DNA from: Aeropyrum camini SY1 = JCM 12091
GTDB lineage: Archaea; Thermoproteota; Thermoprotei_A; Sulfolobales; Acidilobaceae
Reading direction: 5' to 3'
Assembly: GCF_000591035.1 (NCBI RefSeq)
Contig: NC_022521.1
Coordinates: 744,001-808,000, forward strand
Length of the DNA stretch: 64,000 bases
In this document: positions 51,715-61,000 of the stretch, in pieces
How positions within the stretch are numbered: the stretch's first letter is position 1
Layout of the letters: the number at the start of each line of letters is the position of its first letter
Position numbers and translations under genes: made by a program
The notes under the pieces: generated by a model
Seen by the model: the letters and a program-made list of their open reading frames with translations, nothing else
The model's database searches: none
What the model was told of the DNA's origin: nothing

Positions 51715-53362
51715 CAAGGTTACTGTAGAGGTTATCCGGCACGCTGCAATCTACGCGAGCGAGGAGATGGGTATCGTGTTGAGGAACACCTCTTACAGCC
51801 CTAACATTAAGGATAGGATGGATCATACCTGCGCCGTGCTCACGCCCAGCGGCGACCTAGTGGCCCAGGCGGAGCACATCCCCGTCCATATCGGGAGCAT
51901 GGCTATCGGCGTGAAGTCGACGGTCAAGCATCTGGAAAAGGCTGGGGAGGCTCTAGAGCCGGGCGACATAGTAATAGTAAACGACCCCTACATATCCGGC
52001 ACCCACTTGAACGACGTGACCCTCCTTAAACCGGTTTACCATGGCGGCGAGCCTGTAGCTATAGTTGCTAACAAGGCCCACCATGTAGACGTGGGGGGCC
52101 TCAACCCGGGTAGCGTTGGGGGGAGTGTCAAGGAGCTTATTCAGGAGGGAGTCGTCATCCCCCCTGTAAAACTGGCCAGGCGGGGCAGGCTAGACTCAGG
52201 GCTAGTGCGGCTGCTGGCTGGGAACGTTAGAACCCCCCGCTACTTCAAGGGCGACCTCAAGGCCCAGATAGCGGCTCTGAACGTTGGAGAACGGAGGATT
52301 AGGGAGCTGGCGGAAAAATATTCTCCCCGAGCGCTGCTTGAGGCGTGGGACGAGATCCTAAGCTACACGGAGGAGTATACTAGGAGGAGGGTTGAAAGCC
52401 TAGGTGTGACGGGGTCCTGGGAGGCTAGCGATATCCTAGAGCTATCGAGGGGGGAGGCTGTCGTCAAGGCAAGGCTCACCATACTGGGTGGTGGGGTTGA
52501 GGTGGACTTCACAGGCTCGTCGCCCCAGGTGGATGAGCCGATTAACGCCGTATACGGGGTGACCGCCGCCGCTACCTCCTTCGCCTTAAAGGCGGTTATA
52601 GACCCGGATATGCCGGTTAACCAAGGCTTCTTCCGGGTGGTCAAGGTTATAGCCCCCGAGGGGACGATAGTCAACCCTGTCAAGCCTGCACCAGTTAGCG
52701 GGGGGAATACGGAGACGAGCCAGAGGATAGCCGATGTTGTGTTCAGGGCTCTGGCGAGGGCCCTGCCGGGCAGGGTCCCGGCGGCTAGCTGCGGCAGCAT
52801 GACTAACGTTATGCTGGGAGGACCTGGCTGGGCCTTCTACGAGACTGTTGCATGTGGTGAGGGGGCGAGGCCTGTTAGGGACGGCTACGACGGTGTGCAG
52901 ACAAACATGACTAACACTCTAAACACGCCCATCGAGAGGATGGAGGCGGAGTATCCCGTTCTCTTCGTCAAATACGAGCTGAGGAGGGACAGCGAGGGCC
53001 CCGGGAGGTGGAGGGGGGGCCTAGGCGTCGTTAGGGCCTTCAAGCTCACAGGGGGCAAGGCGACACTGACAGTATACGCCCAGAGATGCAGGTCGAGGCC
53101 GTGGGGGCTTGAGGGCGGGTCTCCAGGAGAGCCCGCTGGACACTACCTGGTAAGGAGGGACGGGTCAAGGATGGATCTGGGGTGTATGTCTACGGTTGAG
53201 ATTGTAGAGGGTGACACAGTGTATATACAAACGCCCGGTGGCGGAGGCTATGGAGACCCCTGCGGGAGGGATAGGGGCCTTATCGAGAGGGATCTTAGAG
53301 AGGGGAAGGTGTCGGAGGAGAAGGCAGCCCAAAGCTACTGCCACCGTACCAACGCCCTGTAG
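51707..53362 (+). CDS. hyuB: Hydantoinase/5-oxoprolinase B-type subunit (551 aa)
   Basis: The sequence DRMDHTCAVLTPSGDLVAQAEHIPVHIGSM near residue 38 and GDIVIVNDPYISGTHLNDVTLLKPVYH are diagnostic of HyuB. VSGGNTETSQRIADVV, the Gly-rich PGRWRGGLGVVRAF and the terminal VYIQTPGGGGYGDP complete the family pattern. It forms the complex with the A subunit whose gene overlaps its GTG start. Confidence 0.92.
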   Translation: MVDKVTVEVIRHAAIYASEEMGIVLRNTSYSPNIKDRMDHTCAVLTPSGDLVAQAEHIPVHIGSMAIGVKSTVKHLEKAGEALEPGDIVIVNDPYISGTHLNDVTLLKPVYHGGEPVAIVANKAHHVDVGGLNPGSVGGSVKELIQEGVVIPPVKLARRGRLDSGLVRLLAGNVRTPRYFKGDLKAQIAALNVGERRIRELAEKYSPRALLEAWDEILSYTEEYTRRRVESLGVTGSWEASDILELSRGEAVVKARLTILGGGVEVDFTGSSPQVDEPINAVYGVTAAATSFALKAVIDPDMPVNQGFFRVVKVIAPEGTIVNPVKPAPVSGGNTETSQRIADVVFRALARALPGRVPAASCGSMTNVMLGGPGWAFYETVACGEGARPVRDGYDGVQTNMTNTLNTPIERMEAEYPVLFVKYELRRDSEGPGRWRGGLGVVRAFKLTGGKATLTVYAQRCRSRPWGLEGGSPGEPAGHYLVRRDGSRMDLGCMSTVEIVEGDTVYIQTPGGGGYGDPCGRDRGLIERDLREGKVSEEKAAQSYCHRTNAL

Positions 53363-53452
53363 GCGGAGAGCATTGTTACCGATCCTCAACACCATGGTCT
53401 AGCAGCACGATTTTAGACCCGCCGGCCCAGCTAAATACCCTGGTGGCCCGCG

Positions 53453-53764
53453 ATGGCTTACGCAATTGTTAACTACATTAGGGCGGAGACGCCTGAGGCT
53501 TTTGAGAAGGTCGTTGAATCTTTCAGGGATAGGGCAGGCCTTGTGGAGGGGAGAGAGGGCTTCAGATCACTCCAGGTCCTCGCGAACAGGGAGAGGCTTG
53601 AGGTCGTGGTAATCACGGTCTGGGAGTCTAAGGAGTATTTTGAGAAGTGGGTGGAGAGTAGGGAGTTCGAGGAGGCGCATAAGAGGGCTCGGAGAAGGCG
53701 GCTAGCTGGTACCAGCTCGGAAGGGGTGGAGTACGAGGTCCTCGATTTCGTGTGCAAAGGCTGA
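53453..53764 (+). CDS. ABM-domain (antibiotic biosynthesis monooxygenase-like) protein (103 aa)
   Basis: The ferredoxin-like dimeric barrel is read from YIRAETPEAFEKVVESFRDRAGLVEGREGFRSLQVL and VVVITVWESKEYFEKWVESREFEEAHKRA, as in IsdG/HmoA-type haem-degrading or quinol monooxygenases. The conserved W and the His in EEAHKRA fit a haem-binding HmoA-like protein. A TATA-like CTAAATACC lies near 53430. It follows the hydantoinase genes on the same strand after 90 bases. Confidence 0.8.
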   Translation: MAYAIVNYIRAETPEAFEKVVESFRDRAGLVEGREGFRSLQVLANRERLEVVVITVWESKEYFEKWVESREFEEAHKRARRRRLAGTSSEGVEYEVLDFVCKG

Positions 53765-53830
53765 ACATACTTGCCTTTAGACAGCGCTGTATAACCCTCC
53801 ATATGCACACTCTATACCCGGTGCATCGTC

Positions 53831-54856
53831 TTGAGCCTGCTGGATACTCTAAGGGAGCTGGTTTTTACACCAGGGCCGAGCGGGTATGAGGACCTGGTAA
53901 GGAGCGTAGTGGTCTACAGGCTTAGGGAGCTCGGGCTTGACCCTGTTGTCGACGAGCTTGGAAACGTTGTGGTCAACCCCTCAGGCGGGGAGCCGAGGCT
54001 CCTGGCGGCCGCGCATATGGACGAGCTGGGCTTCCTAATAACGGGCGCCGGGGATGACGGCCTGCTGTCCTTCAGAAAGCTGGGCGGTATAGACGACAGG
54101 GTCCTCCCGGGCCAGCACGTCGAGATCCTGCTAGACGGGGGAGCGAGGATAGAGGGGGTTATAGGCATAACCCCACCCCACCTCCAGCTCGACCGGGCCG
54201 ATGCCGAGAAGCCTCTGCGATGGCACGAGCTAAGGATAGACATTGGCGTGCAGTCCAGGTCCGAGGCTGAGGAGCTGGGGGTGAAGCCTCTACAGCCAGC
54301 CGTGTTTAAGAAGCACTGGAGCATACTAGCCGGCGGCCGGGCGGTCGCCTCCCGCGGGTTCGACGACAGGGCGGGAGTCGCCCTCCTCCTCGAGCTGGCC
54401 AGGAGGGTGGCCGAGGGGGGCGTGGAGGCGGAGGGCCTTGCCCTGGCCTGGACTGTCCAGGAGGAGGTAGGGCTCCGGGGGGCCAGCTACGTGGCCTCCA
54501 GGCTGAAGCCCAGGGCCTTCCTGGCCGTAGACACCATGGCCTGCTGCCACCCCGCGGTGACAGGCCACACCAGGCCGGGTGGGGGGCCGGTGGTTAGGGC
54601 TATGGACAACCAGCATATAACACCGCGCTGGCTGGTCGAGCTCCTGGAGGAGGCGGCTAGGAGCGCTGGCTTAGGGCTGCAGTACGCCACGGCTGGCGGC
54701 ACGACGGACGCGGCGGCCTTCCAGAGGGCTGGAGTGCCCAGTGCGGCCCTAGGGATTCCCTTGAAGTACACTCACAGCACAGCCGAGGTCCTCTACCTAA
54801 GCGACCTTGAGGGCGCCCTCAGGCTCCTTGAACACCTGCCGGGGAGGCTGGGCTAG
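53831..54856 (+). CDS. M42-family aminopeptidase/deblocking peptidase (341 aa)
   Basis: Di-zinc ligands and catalytic residues are seen: AAHMDELGFL near residue 60 (His), GFDDRAGVALLLEL near 177 (Asp), TVQEEVGLRGA near 208 (catalytic Glu-Glu), DTMACCHPAV near 232 and the distal His in YTHSTAEV near 318. These tetrahedral (TET) peptidases trim peptides from the proteasome. The TTG at 53831 lies after a TATA-like TGTATAACC near 53790. CysCys in the MACCHP loop is a small deviation from the usual sequence. Confidence 0.88.
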   Translation: MSLLDTLRELVFTPGPSGYEDLVRSVVVYRLRELGLDPVVDELGNVVVNPSGGEPRLLAAAHMDELGFLITGAGDDGLLSFRKLGGIDDRVLPGQHVEILLDGGARIEGVIGITPPHLQLDRADAEKPLRWHELRIDIGVQSRSEAEELGVKPLQPAVFKKHWSILAGGRAVASRGFDDRAGVALLLELARRVAEGGVEAEGLALAWTVQEEVGLRGASYVASRLKPRAFLAVDTMACCHPAVTGHTRPGGGPVVRAMDNQHITPRWLVELLEEAARSAGLGLQYATAGGTTDAAAFQRAGVPSAALGIPLKYTHSTAEVLYLSDLEGALRLLEHLPGRLG

Positions 54857-56502
54857 GGGCCGAGTATCTCTCGGGCGGAGCGCGCCATCTTGACAGCCAG
54901 TTTTTCGAGGCTAAGCCTCCTCGGCCTCTCAACCCCGAGGTCCTCTAGGAGCCTCCTGGCCGCCAGCCAGCCGGGCAGCCCTGACACCCCGCCTCCGGGG
55001 TGGCTGGACGCCGAGGCTAGGTATAGGCCCTCTACACCCGGCACCCTGTAGTCCGACGCCTCGGGCAGCGGGCGGGAGGAGTATAGCTGGTCGAGCCTCA
55101 TGGATATGTGGAATATACTCCCCCCGGGGTTGCCGAGGGCCTCGTAGTCTCGGGGAGTGAGGACCTCGCTCCTGACACCCTCCCGGGGTAGGCTGAAGAC
55201 CCCCTCCAGAACCTGGAGCCCCCTCTCCCCGACCTCAGCCCTATCCTCCTCTCCCCACCTCCTAGCCCTCCTCCACGTGTACTGGAGGAAGATGCTAGCC
55301 AGGCTCCACCCCTCTGGCGCGAGGCTGGGGTCAACCAGGTTTAACACGTTTATGGAGAGCCAGGGCTCCCTGCTGACCCCACGCGACAGGGCGTCGCCGT
55401 ACGCCTTCTCGGCATACTCCATGCCGGGCATGGTTACGACGCTGCTCCTGTAGAGGTCCTCGCCTAGCCAGCTATACTCCCTCCGGGGCCTTAGGGGGCC
55501 CTTCACGGCCAGTATTATCTTGGAGGAAGCCCCCGACGACTCCAGACTCCTTATCCTCCTCGCCAGCCCCTTCTCAAGCTCTGCGACGGCGGGGAGGGCT
55601 TTCACGCTGGCCGCCCAGACCACCGCCCTCCTGGCCCTATACACCCTCCCGTCCGAGGTCCTCACGCCAACCGCCCTCCCACCACTAACCATGACCTCCT
55701 CAACCCTGGACCCCGCCTCAACCGAGGCACCAGCCCCGGCGGCGGCCTCGGCCAGAGCTAGGGCCAGCCTTCCCATGCCACCCTGCACGTACGCCCACTC
55801 ACCCCTCCTGCCGGTAGATACTCCCAGGTAGTGGTGGGCCAGCACAATACCCGTGCCCGGCGTCGAGGGCCCGGCCATCTCCCCTACCAGGGCGTCCTCG
55901 ACAAGCGCGGCACGCGCCTCCCAGCTCTCAAACCACTCCCCCAGGATCCTGGATGCAGGTGCCGTCAGCATCCACTGGGCAGCCTCGAGAGCCTCCTCCA
56001 CAATCCTGCCCACCAAAGGCGTCCTGGCGGCCCTGTAAACGTGCTCGATAGCCTCGCGCGGATGGAGGGGAGGGTGGCTGTATATCTCCTCGAGCAGCAC
56101 CCCAAGGGCGCTCCACAGCCTAGCCCACCCTAGGTAGGCCCGCCCGTCCGCAGGGGACACCCGGGAGAACTCCCTAGAGGTCCTCCCCGCGTCGCCGTAA
56201 ACCCTCAGAGCCCTACCACCGCCCAGCACCACGGTCATACCGGGCTCCTTGGGCAGAAGCCGAATCCTCCCCTCGATACCCGCCTCTCTCATGAGCCACC
56301 TCGGGTAGAGGCCGAGGACGTAGGCCCCGAGGGGCGCTGTAAAGCCGGGCCAGGGGGTGTATGAGGCTGAGAGGCCTCCTAGCCGTTCAGAGGCTTCGAG
56401 GAGGGCCACACTCAGGCCCCGCCTAGCTAGGATAGAGGCGGCCGTCAGCCCGTTGTGGCCACCACCTACTATAACCACGTCGAAAACTCTCTCGCCCCCC
56501 AA
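54853..56502 (-). CDS. CrtI/phytoene dehydrogenase-like FAD oxidoreductase (549 aa)
   Basis: The N-terminal FAD motif is VVIVGGGHNGLTAASILARRGLSVALLEASERLGG, and the C-terminus carries GVEGLYLASASSHPGGGVSGLPGWLAARRLL, both characteristic of the carotenoid desaturase/retinol saturase-like family. No other carotenoid gene is in the window, so the substrate may be an isoprenoid (for example archaeal lipid chains) or something else. Its end overlaps the convergent M42 gene by four bases. Confidence 0.88.
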   Translation of the reverse strand: MGGERVFDVVIVGGGHNGLTAASILARRGLSVALLEASERLGGLSASYTPWPGFTAPLGAYVLGLYPRWLMREAGIEGRIRLLPKEPGMTVVLGGGRALRVYGDAGRTSREFSRVSPADGRAYLGWARLWSALGVLLEEIYSHPPLHPREAIEHVYRAARTPLVGRIVEEALEAAQWMLTAPASRILGEWFESWEARAALVEDALVGEMAGPSTPGTGIVLAHHYLGVSTGRRGEWAYVQGGMGRLALALAEAAAGAGASVEAGSRVEEVMVSGGRAVGVRTSDGRVYRARRAVVWAASVKALPAVAELEKGLARRIRSLESSGASSKIILAVKGPLRPRREYSWLGEDLYRSSVVTMPGMEYAEKAYGDALSRGVSREPWLSINVLNLVDPSLAPEGWSLASIFLQYTWRRARRWGEEDRAEVGERGLQVLEGVFSLPREGVRSEVLTPRDYEALGNPGGSIFHISMRLDQLYSSRPLPEASDYRVPGVEGLYLASASSHPGGGVSGLPGWLAARRLLEDLGVERPRRLSLEKLAVKMARSAREILGP

Positions 56503-56668
56503 ACTTACCGCCCACGTTAATACCGTGGTCCAGCCCTGTAGATAACCTGAGGTGGAGGCAGCGGCTTCTTAATGCCCCTAGCTGTTAATTGTGTTGGAGG
56601 GGCGTGGTTGGAGTAGCTTCCCGCCGCAGAACACCCGTGGCCTGGTAGCTGCGGGATGGTGATACGCG

Positions 56669-57361
56669 ATGCTAAAGGATCTTCCCCAGGATGACTATAG
56701 GACTCTCCTGGACGCTCTTGCCGGGGGGTTTAGGAAGATATTCCTGAGCTACATGCTGTTCCTGCTTGTTCTAGTGGCCTGGCTAGCTGTGCTGGGTGCT
56801 TTCCTCCTCGTCGGTGTGACCCTTGAAGCCGTGTTCGGCTCTGGGCTCGAGGCCTTCGCCATCCTGGGTGTGGCCGCCTCCCTGCTAGCGACTGTCCTGC
56901 TCCTGATCATAGCCGCCTATGTATTCTATCGTGGCGCCGTTTACGTGAAGGAGGCTGTGAAAAGGTTGGGATCCCAGCAGGCAAAGTCGGACCTCACTCT
57001 GGGTGCTGAGCTCCTCTATATAGGCGGGGTTATAACTCTCGTCGGCGCCGCCCTAACAATCATCTTGGTGGGTATTCTGCTCCTCGCCGTCGGCGATATC
57101 ATATCGCTGATCGGAATAGGCTTCCTAGCCTACAAGCTCCGCGGCCTACACACTGAGCTGGAGACGCCCCTAAACATAACCCTCCTGGGGGCGGCGTTAC
57201 ACCTCCTAAGCTACATACCAGCCCTGTCAATAATGCTGCTGCCAGCCATTATACTCGAGATAATAGGCTTCCGCATGGTGTACACCACGTCAAAAAACCT
57301 CCTCCAGGAGGTCCAGGAGGAGGGGAGGCCTGTAGGCGAAGGCTCGACCACCCCCGCATAG
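56669..57361 (+). CDS. DUF996-like membrane protein 1 (230 aa)
   Basis: Five or six helices (YMLFLLVLVAWLAVLGAFLLV, ILGVAASLLATVLLLIIAAYVFY, ELLYIGGVITLVGAALTIILVGILLLAVGD, LNITLLGAALHLLSYIPALSIMLLPAIILEIIGF) in a pattern of repeated hydrophobic hairpins fit the archaeal DUF996 family, of unknown function. The ATG at 56669 follows GGGATGG. It ends nine bases before a second gene of the same type. Confidence 0.65.
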   Translation: MLKDLPQDDYRTLLDALAGGFRKIFLSYMLFLLVLVAWLAVLGAFLLVGVTLEAVFGSGLEAFAILGVAASLLATVLLLIIAAYVFYRGAVYVKEAVKRLGSQQAKSDLTLGAELLYIGGVITLVGAALTIILVGILLLAVGDIISLIGIGFLAYKLRGLHTELETPLNITLLGAALHLLSYIPALSIMLLPAIILEIIGFRMVYTTSKNLLQEVQEEGRPVGEGSTTPA

Positions 57362-57369
57362 GGTGTGGA

Positions 57370-58044
57370 GTGTTGGAGCCCGAGGAGGGTGGGGGAGGGG
57401 ATACACTGCTAGCCGCGCTTGGAGAGTTCTCGGCCCGCATGCTTTTATCCATAGCTCTCGCGCTAGCCTCTATAGTGCTGGCTGGTGCGTCTCTCGTCAG
57501 CATCAGATTTGTCGGGGTGCTGCTCAGCTATGGATCCAGCCTGCTAGGGCTCCCCGAGATCTCCGGGAGCACTATAGACTCTGTGGGAAAGTATACTTCC
57601 AACACGCTAATAGCAGTCGGAGGCCTAGCAGCCTCTCTCATAGCCTACCGTGCCTCCGGGATCCTCGAAGCCGCTCCAGAGGCTGTGGGGAGTGGGAGGG
57701 CCGGGGACGTTCGGCTAGCCGTCCTCCTGCTGAAAACAGGTTCTGCAATTGCCGCCGCCGGATCCATTCTCCTGCTGGCGGGTGTGGGTGAGGCTGTGTT
57801 GACGGCGGGTTTCATACTTTTCCAGAGCGGCCTAGCAATCATAGGCTACAGGATGCGCGGCCTTAGCAGGGGAATGGAGACAGCCTTAACCCTTCTCCTA
57901 GGGGGCGCCGCCGTGGCTCTGATAGGGGCGGTGGCTGGTGCTGGCTCAGCCCTGCTCGCGGGATTGGCTATGGAGGCAGCAGCATTCTACACACTAATGG
58001 GCTTGCATCGCGGGCCGGATGGTGTGGAGGGCGAAACTTTATGA
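57370..58044 (+). CDS. DUF996-like membrane protein 2 (224 aa)
   Basis: This is a diverged neighbour of the preceding protein, with the same number of helices (LLSIALALASIVLAGASLVSI, TLIAVGGLAASLIAYRASGIL, GSAIAAAGSILLLAGVGEAVLTAGFILFQSGLAIIGYRMRGL, ALTLLLGGAAVALIGAVAGAGSALLAGLAMEAAAFYTLMGL). The shared helix-loop pattern GFxxxxxGxxxIGYRMRGL / GFLAYKLRGL links the two. The start is a TTG at 57370. Its last codons overlap the TATA element of the reverse gyrase gene. Confidence 0.6.
   Translation: MLEPEEGGGGDTLLAALGEFSARMLLSIALALASIVLAGASLVSIRFVGVLLSYGSSLLGLPEISGSTIDSVGKYTSNTLIAVGGLAASLIAYRASGILEAAPEAVGSGRAGDVRLAVLLLKTGSAIAAAGSILLLAGVGEAVLTAGFILFQSGLAIIGYRMRGLSRGMETALTLLLGGAAVALIGAVAGAGSALLAGLAMEAAAFYTLMGLHRGPDGVEGETL
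58035..58044 (+). promoter_or_regulatory. TATA-like element for reverse gyrase
   Basis: AACTTTATGA spans the stop of the upstream gene; transcription would start near 58066-58068, coinciding with the GTG, so the gyrase message would be leaderless. Confidence 0.4.
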
Positions 58045-58065
58045 TTCCACGGCCCCGGCTTATCC

Positions 58066-61000
58066 GTGAATGGGTTGGTGTTTGTGGCTAGCGGCTGGGC
58101 CGTTTCCAGGGGGGTTTACAGGTATCTGTGCCCGAACTGCGGGGGGCCTAATACTGAGGAGAGGCTTTCGCAGGGCCTCCCATGCCCCAGATGCCTCCCC
58201 AGCATCCCGGGGAGGCGGGTTTCCAGCTGGTCTGGGCTGGCGAGGCTCCTGAAGAGGGAGGGCACCCTAGGGGCTGGCGTGAAGGCTATAGCCAGTCTTG
58301 AGGATGAGGCTAGGAGCCTCTGGCGCTTCTTCGAGAAGGCAGTCGGCTCCCCCCCATGGGGGGCTCAGAGGACCTGGGCTAAGAGGCTCGCCCGGGGGGA
58401 TAGCTTCAGCATAATAGCGCCAACAGGGGTGGGTAAGACTACCTTCGGCGCGGCGGCCGCCCTCTTCTACGCCTGTAGGAAGGGTATGAGGAGCTATATT
58501 ATACTGCCGACGACTACGCTGGCTGCCAATGTGGCGAAGAAGCTGGAGTCTATGGTGGAGTCAACCGGCTGCAGGAAGGCCAGGATACTGGTGATACACA
58601 GCAAGCTTAAGGCGGCTGAGAGGAGGGAGGCGTTGGAGAGGTTTGAGAACGGGGACTTCGATATACTCGTGACTACGGCCGCGTTCGCCAGGAAATACGT
58701 TGACAAGCTATCTGGCTACAGGTTTAGGCTGGTGTTTGTCGACGATGTCGACGCTGTTCTAAGGAGTGCTAGGAGCGTGGACGCGATACTCAGGATAGTG
58801 GGTTTCGACGAGGAGGCCATAGAAACCGGCCTCGAGGTCCTCAGGCTCCAGAGGGAGCAGGCGAGGCTGGTGTCGCTCCTCCAGAGCCCTAGGGAGGAGG
58901 TGAGGGAGGAGGCTAGGAAGAAGCTGCTCGAGGTTAAGAGGAGGCTGGAGAGCCTTGAGGCGGAGATAGAGGCGAAGAGGAAGGGTACAGCCAGCCTCAT
59001 CGTCAGCAGCGCCACAGGAAGGCCGCGGGGAGCGCGGGTGAGGCTCTTCAGGGTGCTCCTCAACTTCGAGGCGGGGGGCAGGGGGGATATAGGGCTCAGG
59101 AGGGTGGTGGACAGCTACACGTACCCACAGGACGGTGTTACGGAGAGGGTTGTAGAGCTAGTGAAAACCCTCGGCACAGGGGGGCTTGTCTACGTGCCGA
59201 TAGACATGGGTGTAGAATACGCCGAGAAGCTGGCCGAGGACCTCCGGCGGGCCGGGGTTAAGGCTGAGGCCTACCACGCTAAGAAGCCTCTGGAGCTGCT
59301 AGACAGGTTTGCGGAGGGTGAAATTGATGTACTGGTGGGCGTTGCAAACTACTACGGCACGCTGGTGAGGGGGATAGACTTACCGGCCAGGGTTAGGTAT
59401 GCCGTGTTCGCTGGAGTCCCTCGGCACAAGTTCGGGAGCGACATCGGAGACCCCCACCCATCCAGGCTCCTCAGGCTCCTCTCCATACTTGCGGAGAGCA
59501 GGATTGAGGAGGTTGCCAGCGCGGCCCGAAGCCACATGGGCAGGCTCAGGAGAATACTCAGGCTCCTCAGCCCGGCAGCCCTCCAGATGATAGCGGAGAG
59601 GGTGGCCCGGGGGGAGGTCGAGGGGGGGTACGACAAGCAGGTTCTCGACGCCTACAACTTCCTGAGGGAGGCTCTAAGGAGGGATGACGTGTGGGAGAGC
59701 CTACGGGAGCTTGATGTGGGCGTGGTGAGGGAGGGCGGGAGGACCTACATACTCGTCCCCGACCCTGCGACCTACCTCCAGGCGAGCGGGAGGACGAGCA
59801 GGCTCTATGCGGGCGGTATAACCCTGGGCCTTAGCGTCGTGGTCGTCGATAACGAGGCTGTCTTGAGAGGGCTTATGAAGAGGGTCTCGTGGATGGCCGA
59901 GGTCGAGTGGAGGAGGCTCGAGGACCTCGACCTCCACGCCGTTATCAGGGAGATAGACGAGGACAGGGAGAAGGTTAGGAAGGTTGTTAAAGGCCTCTAC
60001 AAGGGGGTGGAGCTTGTTAGGACTGCGCTGCTGGTCGTCGAGTCCCCCAACAAGGCTAGGACGATAGCCAGGTTCTTTGGACAGCCCAGCGTGAGGCTCC
60101 TCCCCGGGGGAGGGAGGGTTTATGAGGTGGCCACCGGGGACAGGATTCTCATGATAATGGCGAGCGGCGGCCACGTCTTCGACCTCGTCGTCAGGGTTGA
60201 CGGTAGGGATGTTGAGGTTGCTGGAGGCGAGCCTGAGAACGCTATCTTCGGCGTCCTTAGGTACAGGACCGGGGGCAACGGCGCCACAGCCTACACTCCG
60301 GTTTACACCAGCATAAAGAGGTGCCTCGAGTGCGGCTACCAGTTTGTGGAGGAATCTTCAAGGTGCCCCCGCTGCGGCAGCGAGCTGGTGAGGAACAGTC
60401 TAAGCACCATCGAGGACCTCCGCCGCGTCGCGTGGGAGGCCGACGAGGTCTATATAGGCACCGACCCAGATACCGAGGGGGAGAAGATAGGGTGGGACGT
60501 GGCCCTAGCCCTAAGGCCCTACGCCCCCAACATCAGGAGGCTCGAGTTCCACGAGGTGACTAAGAAGGCCATTCTTGAGGCACTCTCCAGCCCCAGGAGC
60601 TTCGACAAGAACCTGGTGGACGCTCAGGTGGTTAGGAGGGTTGAGGACAGGTGGATAGGCTTCACCCTCAGCCCCCTACTCTGGTGCGACTTCTGGCCCA
60701 GGTACTGTAGGCGGGTCCTGGAGGAGTACGGGGAGAAGAGGCCCCACATGGATAGGGAGAGGTGCGCCAGGTACAAGGCCTACTACAACCTGAGCGCCGG
60801 GAGGGTGCAGACACCCACGCTAGGGTGGGTTGTCGACAGGACCCTGGCTTACAGGAGGAAGGTGTGGCTCTACAGGGTGGTGCACGACTCCCAGGTCCTC
60901 TTTGCCGTGAGGAGCGACGACCCTGAGGTGCCTGAGAGTGTCAAGAGCGTGCTGGATAACTGGATTAAGCACCACAGGAAGACGGGTATAGAGCCGTGGC

